A DNA stretch of 64,000 nucleotides from Planococcus citri. Its lineage: Eukaryota > Arthropoda > Insecta > Hemiptera > Pseudococcidae. Where the stretch lies: positions 41,716,580 through 41,780,579 of the forward strand of contig NC_088678.1 in the NCBI RefSeq assembly GCF_950023065.1. The letters are read 5' to 3'. The notes below the pieces were generated by a model, which was not told the DNA's origin, made no database searches, and was given only the letters and a program-made list of their open reading frames with translations. Position 1 is the first letter of the stretch. Each line of letters starts with the position of its first letter. Both the position numbers and the translations under genes were made by a program. Of the stretch, positions 1 to 12,500 are shown piece by piece.

Positions 1-423
1 CCAAAAATTTCCCATTTTAAAATGTTTTGCTCGCGTCTTGTAACTTTTTTGTGTACTTTTTCGTTATTTTTTTGGTTAACGAAGTTAGCTCTTTTTTTTT
101 TTGTAAAAAATTGGATTAACGAGCCCTGAGTGTTGATTTTTGGGAGTGTGTGATTCCTTTCTCCACGTTTGAGGTCCAAATCTACATATCTAAGTTTTTT
201 TTGAAGACCTTTGGTTTCTTATATGTACATATATCTCTCCTTCGCTATGGTAGGGTGGTCAAATATTTTTGAAGTACATTTTAAATTTAAAATGAACTTC
301 CTCAATATGAATTTAACCCAATTTCAATCAATTTTTTTTTCAATACCGCTTAATAATTATTCGTATTCTATCAGCGTTCTACGAATATTGTGTATTTATG
401 ATTTTTAAAAATTTGATTTGCAG
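1..423 (+). other. 3' end of an upstream intron of the Psc-like gene
   Basis: Noncoding and T-rich, ending in a polypyrimidine stretch and TTTGCAG before the RING exon. The exon carrying the first half of the RING is not in this sequence. Confidence 0.85.
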
Positions 424-520
424 TTTGTCGGAGTTGTATCATCCTTCACCTCGGAGCGGAAAGTTGCTGTCCTATATGCAAAGTGCAAATCAACAATTCA
501 AAGCCACATCTTAGTCTAAA
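424..520 (+). CDS. Psc: Psc-like exon: second half of RING finger
   Basis: This 97-bp exon is preceded by a TTTGCAG acceptor and followed by GTAAGT. The first two bases complete a Phe codon begun upstream, matching the HSFC context of PCGF RING fingers. The translation has CRSC followed by CCPIC, the zinc ligand pairs of the C-terminal half of a C3HC4 RING. It ends in phase 2 (AA), completed by G of the next exon to give Lys. The frame used is not the longest open one here; the choice rests on the cysteine pattern and the phase match. Confidence 0.94.
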
Positions 521-3500
521 GTAAGTAATTAAGCTATATTTATCAAGTGTCGTCTGCGAGTCAGGAATGCATTATGTAAGGACTTATGTTTTGTGTGATC
601 ACAACGAGTAACGACGACGTAGGTATTCGTCAATTATTATACAAATACATACGTATTGTGCATAAAATGCGATAAATTTGAAGGATATATAGAGATTCCT
701 GGTGTTGTTTGAATGCAGGGGAAACAAGGCTCGTAAGTAATGCTATATTGGTCGTTGATAGATGCTTCGCAGATCTACCCAGAGGTACATGTCGCCAAAG
801 AGACCCCTGGAGAGTCGGCCATTGTCTAAATAAAAACCTATGTGGGGGAGAGAGAGAGAAAGGTTTACTGTCATACACTACATAGATGCAGAGCCGTGTA
901 GTGTGTGTGTACTGTTTATGCTGAAATGCCTATTGCTTTTCTGTACTTTTATTACTAGGCAACAACGATCATCAAACAATTAAAGAATGCGTTTTCACCG
1001 GAGCCTACTAAAGGCAACCCGAACGAAGAGGAAGGAAAAAATATCGACGACAACGACGATTTTTTGCCCGTATATTGCTAGTTGTGCTGTGTAGTGTGTA
1101 CCTCTCTCTGTCTCTACCTATACCTAATGTGCTCACTGCTCTTGTAGCAGCACAAAACCACGAATAACACGTAGCAGAGAAAGAAAAATTCGGAACATCT
1201 GATGGAAAGAAAGAGAAAGAGAGCGAGCAAAGGGAGACAGGGAGAGTGAAAAACAAGTTCGGAGATCGTCACAATTCCATGGGGGACTGACGGGAGGTAC
1301 CGTCGAATTTCATCCAATGAGAAACGAGGATACACTGTGAGAGCGTCGAAGCGACTAAAAATAAACGAGTCGTTTTCTCTCTTTATCTTTCTCTCGGTAC
1401 TCTGACATACTAGGTACGTGTGTGGTATGGCGGGGGCGAAGGCGTATAATGTGTACTTAACAAGAGCTAGGTTTCGGTGCGAGAAATGTACGTGTAGTAA
1501 TAAGCTATTTAAATATGCATTACGTTATTCGTTAAATACGCGGTAGCGGCAGCAATTGAGAAGATCGATCTTCAAAGAGCACGTAAAAAATACGACCTTG
1601 AAAGAGAAAAGTTAATTTTTTCAAGAAACCCAATTTTTCCAAATCTCTCATGTCCTACTTCTGGAAGAAAACATTTTCGACCAAGATTGCTAAAAAGTAT
1701 CACCTTTTTGTCCATAAATTGTCCAAAAAGTCTGCTTTTGGGCTAAAATTTTTATATCTTCTAGTTTTTTGTAAAAATTGCTAAAAAATTCTCGCTTTTC
1801 TCTTACCGAAAAGATGAACTTTTCTGCTAAAAATTACGAAAACGTACTCATCTCTTTTTTTACTAAAAAGTTGCGAACTGACTCACTTTTTTCGGGGTAA
1901 GTTGCGATAAAAACGAAGATACTAAATCTCATTTTGTTCCTAAAAATTATCCCAAAAGTCTCGCTTTTTAGCTATAAAAATTGCCAAAAGGTGTCTTTTA
2001 TCCTAAATAATTGTTGAGCAAAAAGTTTCGTTTTTTTCACAAGAAGTACTAAAAATTGTGTTTTTTTTTGCAAAGGATTCCAAAAAGTCTTACTTTTTTC
2101 CAAAAATTGTCCTGATGTGTCGTTCTTTAGTCAGGAATCTATAAAAGCCCTTTCTTTTTCTGAAATTTGTCAAATGTCTTAGCAAAAATTTTCACTGTGT
2201 TGCCCAAAATTGCCAAAAAATCTTGCTTTTTTAAAATCAGAAAGTTGATAACTTGAAATTGCGAAAAAGTATCTATCACTTTAATAGCCAAAAAGTTCTC
2301 GCTTTTGCTAAAACTGTGCAAGTTTCCACCGAGTTCAATTTTGAGTTGAAAATTGAAAGCTGTTTTTTCAGTGATTTTTTTTCTGCTATGAAATGTTTTG
2401 CTTTTGCTCATTGGTTACTTTTTCGAGCTTTTTTGGTTTCTAAAATTACTTTTTTTGGGGGTGGGGGATGAGTACGGATTCTGTTTTCTTTATTAAGTAT
2501 GGATCAGCATGACGCGTTTTTTTTTTCAATTTCGTGATTTGGGTTTTTTGATAGGGGGGGGGGGTGTTGAAATGAGAAAATTAGTTAGTATTCGTATACT
2601 GCGCTTTTGAAAACTTATGAAACGATATGTCACACGATATTTGATATTTTTTCACATTTTGACCAAAATTCTGAGGCTTTGTTACCCCGTGATTCTGCAA
2701 ATCTCATCAGAAAAAGTTCTTGGTTGTAAGTGTCATAAGAATATATGGTTACTGGATTTTTTTCAAATTTTGAAATTATGCCTCGAATATTTACCGATCT
2801 TTTGGAAATTGAACTCTGTAAAAAAAGCTCAACTTTGAACTTATGAAACTTTTGGTAGATATTTTTGGAATTCCACCAACAGATTTTTTTCTCTTAAACT
2901 AGTTTTATTTTGTTTTTGCCAAAATTGTCAAAAAGTTTTTTTCATTGCGTGTTGTTTTTTTTTCAATTGTGAAGAGCTTTTGGCTGACACAGATGACGTC
3001 ACTTTCACTTTGGGGATTTCTTTATTCTTCTTGTCAATTTCCAGCACTATTCCTGTGTTGACTTAAACGACCAAAAAAATTATTTTCTGCAGTTTTTTCA
3101 TCGATTTTGCTTCCCACTCTCTCATTCAACGTGTTGAAAAATCCACTATTCGAGTAGGTATCTGTTGAACGAGGCGATTACACGTAAATCGAACAATGTA
3201 TCACATCCTGGGTATTTCTCACCCCTTGAGTAAACCAGATCGACAATCTTACGATACGATGTTCATAAAAACACTACTACAATCCACGAACCGTGTTTTA
3301 CGACCAAGTAGAAAAATTGAGCGTCGGCATTTAATTACGATTTTGATTACGAGTACAGATATAGACTGCATATAAGTGTATTAAAAAGAGAATAATTGAG
3401 AAAAAGAGAAACCGACAACAACAGGTACCAGTATCCCATCTACACAGACGAAGACAGAGAGAACATATTGCTTGCTGCTGCTGCTGCAAAAAAACTCGTT

Positions 3501-6500
3501 TAATGTATAATTCATGTCGCTACTTACCGGTTACGTCTTACTCAAAGTAATATTTATAGAAGCGGTTACAATGCGTGAAACTTTAATAGGTGTTACACGA
3601 AATTGAGGCAGGGGCGGAAAAGGCATAGGCTATAATGGTATTATTCGCGATTACAAACTGAACGAGGTGACGTGCTTTTTGCCTTTGGCTTACATTGTTC
3701 CTCCTCCTCCTTCGTTAATTTGCAAGTTAGGGAATCGAAAGCGAGAGCTTTTTGATTCAAGTTTCGATAGAAGGAAAAAAGGATTGTGTACTAGATTATC
3801 TCTTCCAACTCTTCCAGGCGCATCTCCTTCCTCCTTCACAACATGGTTGTAATCTTGGCCTAAGAACTTGAGTTTTTTCGTGTTTACACTGTACAGTTCT
3901 TAGGTGTACATATTACCTAACCTAAGTGTTGAACGAACACAAGAAGGTAGACTGGGGGAATGCAATGCGTGGATGAGGGTATTTAATATGTGAATCTTTG
4001 AAGTAGCGGCAAAGAAGGAAAGGGGGAACGTATCCAAGATTACCTCAAGATATGTATCTTTAATTTACGTTTTCTTTTAAAAGTAGCTGAAGAGATAACC
4101 CAGCCATTTTGATCAATTTTTTCTCTCGTTTTACCCTCAGTTAAAATGATTACTGAAGAGGTGAATTGCAAGAGGGAATTTGACCAAAATTATTATTCTA
4201 GGAGTATTCGAAATAGTTTTTTATACTCCAAATAAACCATAAAAGTCGAAAATATTGGTCGGTAGCTTGCGTTTTATGACTTTGATTTTTTTTTGTTTTG
4301 AAAAAATAATTGCTATAGATAATACCCCAATGAAATGAAATAATTGCACAATTAAATTAAAGAGAGTAATTTCGGCGAATTCACTTGACGCGTGTCGAAA
4401 TTTCTCGATAAATGTAACAAAATAGATGCTATGCAACGCCACTCAATGTAACGAAAAATCACCACCTTAAGATGTTATCCGAAAGAAAGAAGCAGAGAAA
4501 AAGAAACAAAAAGGCATAAAAAACTGGAAGGGATAAATCTGCGCGTAAAAAGGGTTATACAGACGGGGAAACTGGATGAAAACCTTCGAACGAGATATAG
4601 AGAGGAAGTAGAGAGACCAGTAAAAGATGCAATTAATTCATTTTAATGCCCCGGTGGCCCGGCGCCTCTTGTCCCCTCACCTTTATCGAGCGCGGTCTCA
4701 GTCATAGAAGCCTCCTCGCCCCTGCCCGCTGCGTCATCAACAACAACGTGTTTTTAAAGAAAATGAAAAATGACAAAAATCGACGTACCGTGTCGAAGAA
4801 GCGAAGCGTGTGGTTTTTTTCTCGTATTTAACTCGACTACATGTTTTACCCTTGTTGTTGACATCGGAAAGGGTACCTTGGAGCCGGGGAAACGGGGTAC
4901 GAAATTCGAGTTTCGTATTTTTATCGCTGTCGTGTTGTGATAACACGTATATATACAGCGATTTGCTCTGGTGTTTAGGAAGTTACATAGGTAGAAGGAG
5001 AAGGAAGATGTGTGATGATGAGTATAGGTGAGAGAAAGACAGCGAGCCTGTGATGATGGTGGCTGAAGAGTGAAGATATGTGTTTCGCGGATGAATTAGC
5101 ATTACAGGTTGATACAAGTACAAGGTGAGGAGAGAGGGAGAGGATGAAAATTGAATCTTTCTGAAATATCGCCACCATCACCACCAACAGCGCCGAGTGG
5201 TGTATTCTAATAGGCTTTATACGAGGAAGTGAAACTTGTACTAACAAAATGAAGAAGGGTTTTCCGAGAAGTGTCGTCGCGTCGCGTCGTGGTGGCTGTG
5301 GAATAAAACGACCCCTTCACGTTTCCACCCTAATTTCTTAAATAGAGTGAGAAATTGCAATTTATATACAAGGTTTCCCGAAGAATAGACTAATTTTTGA
5401 AATGGCATTTTAACGTCGATGTGAAAAGGGTGAAGAATCAGAATGTTCTTGATAATACGTTCGTGAAAGAATCGTAGCAAAATTGAAAAGTACACTTTCA
5501 AGTTTAACAAGTTTCATCGATGTTGGAAAGTTTTACATATTCGTGATGATGAAAATATTCGATATATGAGACGTATAATGATGGCCCCTCTCTCCCTTCT
5601 CTTTTCTTCTTCTATTCCTTTATACAGAAATCCAATATTTGTGAAAAGAAGCACATTTGAATGAAAAATTGCTCAAAAATAGTTTAAATAATTCCAAACG
5701 TTGTAAAAATATTTAAAATGGCAATTAAATCTCGAGGAATTATTTTAAACGAAGAAGCGAAGGAGTTGTGTGACAAAAAATGTCATCATTTTACTCAATT
5801 AATTCGAGGTAACTCGAGACAAAAATTTGGATAATGTTTTTTTTGCAATTTTTTACTAGTGAAGTACAAATAATTTTATAATCGACAGTTTACCATGTAA
5901 ATTGACAAAAAAGGCTATGCTAATATTTTAATTCAATCCCATCAAGCCATTATATTAACAAAAGTGAAAAAGGTCTCCGATGAATTGCGGATAAGATGAA
6001 TTTGAAAACTTTTATCTGAAACTTTTGACATTTTTTTTTCTTTTTGTAGATTTAAAATACGAGAGGTTGGAAAAAAGAGCAACATTGAGTTTTCCAAAAA
6101 AAAAAAAAAACTTGGTACCCAGATAAATATGAAGGGAAAAAACGTAGACATGAGAAACGGTGTTTAATTACTTTTCAACCCTTGTGTTGGGAAAGGAGAA
6201 AAGAGCAATTTTCTTTAGTACCTATTTGACATTTTTTCGAATAGTTACCTACTTGTTCAAATCATTTCTAGTTTTTATTTTTTGTTGGTTATAATAGTTT
6301 CAAATTACAATACTAATCATACACCTCTTATTATAGTTACCAATAGTCGACAGAGGGAAATAAACATTTTTACTTTTTATTTTGCCCAAAAGATTGCTTA
6401 TCGTGAATTTTTTGTTTTCTTATCATTTTCACTGTACAAATTGGGTATATACTTATTACTTACCTACTTACGACGATGATAATAATTGATAATATCATTT

Positions 6501-9500
6501 TTGTTTCTACTGACCAAACTAAAGGCTACTACAGACAGAGTTTGAACAGATAACCGGTATTTGTATAGTACATATCATATGTATGTATTTAATAGGTATG
6601 TGTAATTCTATCTGGTTCTTACGTACGTATATTTTTGTATGCTATTGAAGATTAAAGACAAAAAAAAATGAGGAAGTGGTTTTTGCGTAGACTGCGAATT
6701 TATTTACGTACTGTTACTCTTCTTTCTTTCTTCCTCAATCCACACGTATGTACTTTACCTGGATAGGAACTTTGCGGCCTGTACAAAAATTAGTTGTGGA
6801 GCATTAGTTTTTAATCTTGTGTGTTCTTTTTTCTCGTTTCAGGCCGGATAAAACGTTACAAGATATCGTCTATAAATTAGTTCCTGGTTTATTTCACTAC
6901 GAAATGAAACGTCGTAAGCAGTTTTATGAAAGTCACCCTGATCGAGGTAAGTTCCAAATTCATTGATTTCTGCGATAATTTTAATTTTGTGAAATGCTGC
7001 GAGGAAAAGTGGGAATGAATTCCTTTTTTGGGGAAAATATAAAATCTTAGGACTTTATTTTTGATAACAGTGAAAAAAACATTTAGACTTGCCCTTTTTT
7101 GGCATTTCTCTCTTTTAGTACCTCTTTTTTGATTTTCAAACTTTTTTAAAAATATTTTTTGATCGTCTTTATTTTTGAATATTTACGTACACATGTGGAA
7201 AAATGTTCAAAGTTTTTGTAACTTTCTCAAGCAAATACATATTATTTTTTTTTTAAATAAAAAAATGCTCTAGGCAATCGCTTTATTTTGTTACTGGTAT
7301 TTATTTTTTTTTAATTTTTAAAAAACGTTGAAAATCTATTTTTCAATTTTTTTAGTCTTTTTTCGAAGGTTGGAAAATTTTGTTAGTTTGGTATTATTTT
7401 ATTTATTTATTCACTTGTCAAAATATACTTACTTCTTTTTTTTCAAATTTTTTCGGTCATTTTCCGGCTTTCAAGTTCGTTTTTATTTTTATAAATATTT
7501 TTCAAGTTTTTTTTCTAGTTTTTTATTTATTATTATTTTTTTTAGAAATTACTTATACCTAGGTGAATGTTTCAATGGTTTGAAATTTCAAAGAATTTGA
7601 TAGTCTCATTATTTCCTTTTATGTGTTCGATGTGTCTAAAACTTCCACTTTTGAGATGTTAGTTTAAGACTTAGGAGACACGACGATTTTTCAACAGTCG
7701 AGTCAAAATTGACGATAAATGTCCAACTTCCATTTGTTTTCACAAATATTTTCAAAACGAAATACATCACCAAAAAATTGGCAGCTAATGGCGTGAAAAA
7801 AATTTCATGCTTGACAATTTTTGCTCTTACCATATTTTTTTCTAGTGTGCTATGCACTTTAGTTTTGTCATAAAATCAATGTTGAAAAATGCAAAAATTT
7901 GAAAATCTCATTTCTTGTGAAATAATTTTCAAAGAAGGCGTGCAGCAGAAATTTGAGAATCATTTTATTTTGAAAAAGATGAAAAAAGTTACAAAACTTT
8001 AAATCTATTTTTCTCAAAAAGTGATTTTTTGTTTTTTTTCAAAATTGAACTTAGAACTCGCATTGCTTCAATCGATCCCATATCTGACATTAACTCAATA
8101 TCTCAAAAGTGGGTTTTTAGTTTCAAGTCATTTACAATTTCTGCCTTTTTTTTCGATTCTTAGAGATGCTTTCTGTAGTTTTTTGACCTGTCGTCAAAAT
8201 TATTATCCAGTCGATGAATTTTCCCATCTAGTTCTTTGGGAAAAAATCGAAGTTTCTAGTTCACCTATTCTGTTTTTATTATTTAATTTTTAATTTTTTG
8301 AAATATCACCGACAAATGTTGGAATACTGTTGTGTTATATTATTTTTGTTTTCATTTTCATTTTTTTATATTATTATTCTGATTGTTTTCATCTTTAAAA
8401 AAAAATACCAGACATTCCTTTTAGTATTCTTAGAAGGAAAGACATCGTATCGTAGAAATTATAACAGAACTTTTCCCAAATTAATTTTATTGCGTTATTT
8501 ATAATACTTAGTTGATAAATTAAAATTAAACAAAATATTATCAGCTAATTACTAACGATGAAAAGGAAATGCGGAAATGAAGACATACGAAATAGAGTAC
8601 CCTTATTTTCACAGTCTGAATTGGAATTGTGGACCCCCCACAACACAAAAAATTCCCACTTTTTCTGGAAAATCATAACGCTTGCCCCTCGAAACAAAAC
8701 AAATAATTACATATCATCTTTACAACTCATTGGTGTATTTTCAACATTTAATGAGCTTTAAGCTTGCCCCAAAAAATAATTTGTAGAATCAAAAATTATC
8801 GGAATTGGTTTTAATGTTCATTTTTCAAAGTTTGAACCTAAGGTAATTCGGCCAAAATTGAATTTTCGTAATTTTTGTTGCAATATCCGATGTAAAATGC
8901 TACCTAATGATATAGGAGCGAGAGAGGAGAGTTCGAAATGGAAGAAAAAAATAATTTCCCAATACGTATAGCATAATATAAATAAGGGCAACCCTCGTGC
9001 GAATGTATTCCAATCAAAATGGCAAACTCGATACCTATAACAATCACGTACTAAGACTCTCGAATGCTACGTTCAGTTCTGCTGTCTTCTTCAGCCTGCA
9101 AACGTTTGAGTTCGGCTTGCGTTACGATATCGTAAACTTTAGAACGTACGTCAATCTGGTCAAATCTGGGTAATTTTTTGAGCGTCTTCGACATGCTCAA
9201 GAAAAACGTATCCATCTCGTCTAGACCCTGATACGACGCCAAGTTACTTCGCGTCGATGCCCTCGATGCGATGGTCGTCTCGGTGGCCATGACTTCGCCA
9301 CCCGATTGTCTACTATGTAAAGCCGACTCCCATTCTCTTTCCGAGTCAGCTGATCGGTCCATGACTAAGGATTCTTCTTCGCAAAGGTCTTCGGGCGATT
9401 TCGGATACGTGGCTGAGCTCTTGGCGGTTTCACGTTCGACGTAGCGTTGAAATTCCACCTGATCGGCGGCGTTTTCGATCAAATAGTGTTGTAAACTTTG

Positions 9501-12500
9501 CACCGTTGGTTTCAATTCGGTCGAATCGTCTTCCATGTCTGAAGATTGCTCGTATTCTTCGGAAATGTATAGTTCGTGGCTGCGGGAATCGGTGGCATCG
9601 TCGATTGTGACAGAAGCTTTGGATTTTTTGTAGTGCTGAGTGAAGCTGGCGTCTAATCTGTGAACGGAGAGAAGAGTGAGTTGATTATGAAGGTTTTTTC
9701 GGATTTATTGAGTGAATGATAAGTACGTGAATTGATTTAATTTGAGATACGAGGACTTACTCTCTGCTGTCGATGAATGGTAATAAGAAGGACATTTCGT
9801 CTTGATATCTCCATTTCTTAATATACTTGGAACCGATCGCCTGGCGACGTTTTTGACGTTTTCGAGCGTTTGCTAGACATCTTCTCAGAGTGCCCCATTT
9901 AATTTGGCAATTGGTAACTGTGAACAATGAACACGAATTAGAAGCGATGTTCATCTTTCTCGTTACCTCAACTCGAATATGGGGCAAGGATGTGGTGGAG
10001 GTGGGAGTATGATTAGTTTCATTTCAATCTCTAATCATTTTCTCATGAGTTTTGAAAAATTTTGAATTAGATTTTCAAAATGAGTTTTTCAGTATTCGAT
10101 CAAAATTAAGAAATAGATCGACTCAACTTTTTAATATCGATTTTAGAAACATCGAATGATTAGATATCGGTTTTACCGAAATTCTATTTTGGTTTCTTCG
10201 GGTGAATGATGGACTCGTAACGTCATCGTCAGTACCTACAGGATGTAACGCAGGAAAGGAATTCTGTCCTCGAAAATGAGAGTAGGTAGAAATGGAAAGG
10301 TACGTGCCACGTAGCCCGACGTATACATTATTATAAGTGAGAGCCGAGAGGGAAGGATTGCGCCGAAGTGAAACGCTTTAGTGTGCCGTGCGTCTATTCG
10401 GCCGAAGCGAAGACCCTTGGGAAATATGGCACACGTTTTTCACGAGTGCTAAAGCAGGAGCTGGAGTGTATAAGAGCGTTGCACACATATGCACCGGCAG
10501 AATATACGTCAGATAGAAGAGAGTGAGAGAAAACTGTCTGTAAGCTGAGGAGGGATTTCTAGGAAGTGTGTGTATAGCTGGCTTGTATGGGTAAAGTCAC
10601 GTTTGAGTGGATATGGTAGCAGAGACACCGGTACCTTATTCAATTTTTAAAAAACATTTGTTGATATTTGTGAACTGAAGGTCTAGATACATTATGTTTC
10701 CAAGTTGGTGAGTGGGAAGGTACATAGAAGTTTGATATGATACGTATAACTTGAATGCATCGTAGAATCAGAAAAACGAGTGCAAATGCATCAGGTGCAC
10801 TTGACAGAGATGTAAACAAAACACGGTTATAAAATACATAAATCGTAGATAATTTTGTATGTACCTGGCATTTCCATTTTTTTGGCTATTTCGTGCCATG
10901 CTCGTACTCTCGAACTGTTATCTTTGTACATTGGATTTTGTGGATCGTACAGGACGGGTTTCTGAGATACTTCGTGAATAAGTTTACTGACTAGTTTACC
11001 ACAATCTTCGTCGTCTGTCATCCTTATCAACTGTTCTAGTCAGCGTTCCAATCTCTGTAATTTAGATAATAAAGAAGACACGAGATGAGCAATAGAGCGA
11101 AGAAAATATTCATCTGAGACTGACGTAGTAAAGGGTGAATTTTTATGAAATGAAAGTGCACCGCGTGCTGGATGACATGATATCGATAGTGTAGAAATTC
11201 GATCTGCTCGATATAATTAATCGGGCGGCGGTCTGTGATTGATACGTTTACAGCGTCGTCTGCGCAGGGTGTCGGTGGTTGGTGGAGAAGGGGGATGCGG
11301 TATCGGCTTTATATAAAGCTGGCTATCAAATTTCCTTTGGCGAATTGCGCTTGTTTGCAATTTATAGCGAGAAAGATACTTCTTTTGTAGGCGAACTAGG
11401 TACGATGATTCGACAATAGAAAAATGCAATGTAGAGTTTAGAACCAGGGTTGCCAAGCCCTGAGAATCAAGTGATTTTGAGGTAAAAATTTTCCAATTCG
11501 AAAAATGAAAAATTTTTCACGACTTGAATGGTACCTTCTCTCTCTCTCTCTCTCCCTCCTTCCTTCCTCCTTCCCTCCCCTCTACCCTCGACTAAACTTC
11601 ATTTTTTAGTGGATTCATAAAGAAAAATTTTCGTGAAAATCTATAATATACCCACTTTAACCACGAATGAAAAGACTACAAGAAAACTCGATTCAACATC
11701 GATCACTGGAAAAAAATTGAATAGAAAAATAGGGGTGGTTCTGAATAATTTCTCGTCTACTTTAATACTTAATTCGTATTCTCAGCAGGAAACTAGCAGA
11801 GAAGTTTGATTTCCATTTAATCCCCCAAAATCTTTCTAGTCAATTCGTGTTTCAGGATTTCCATACCGTAAAAGGGCTGAACGTAGGTATGTGAAAAAGA
11901 CAATCGGTTTACGGTGCCGAGCATACGTTTTTTTTGGAAATTCTTTTTTCGAGATTGTTTTTGAATAAATGAAATTTGAAAACGCTATCCGAAGATTTTT
12001 TTAAACCCATTTTTCCTATTAGGGAAGATCGGTTTTCAAATGCTAACCACCTTTCTCTGGAATTCGTATTAGCTTTGATATTTGACCTTGTATATTTATA
12101 GTGGATTTCCGTTTGTGTATAATATATGCAAGTGATCTAACCCGCTACCCAAAAGATAAGAATTAACCCCCCCCCTCCCTTCTCTCTCTTGTTAAACATA
12201 CATGTGCATAAATAGAAACGAAATTAGTTCGATGATTAACTGAAGAAACGCAACATGTGGTTATGCTTGAAGACTGGAATCAAATTAAGGATTATATCTT
12301 TCTTTTCTGGGGTCTGGTTCGCATGTGGCGTAATATGTGCTGTAAAAAAAATGCATTTTTGAGGTTTTATTTGGTCATCTTGCGATAGCCTGGTGGAATG
12401 TGTAGGTATTTCTTGATGCGTTTAAGAACTTGGAATATAGTGCTTGTTAACAATGGACAACAAAGGTATAGATTGATGATATAATAACGAAGCAAATGAA

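Noticed and set aside
10827..11030. Start of the nested gene at TTG 11030
   Set aside because: Not an ATG; the first ATG in frame is at 11021, after an in-frame TGA, and leaves MADF intact.
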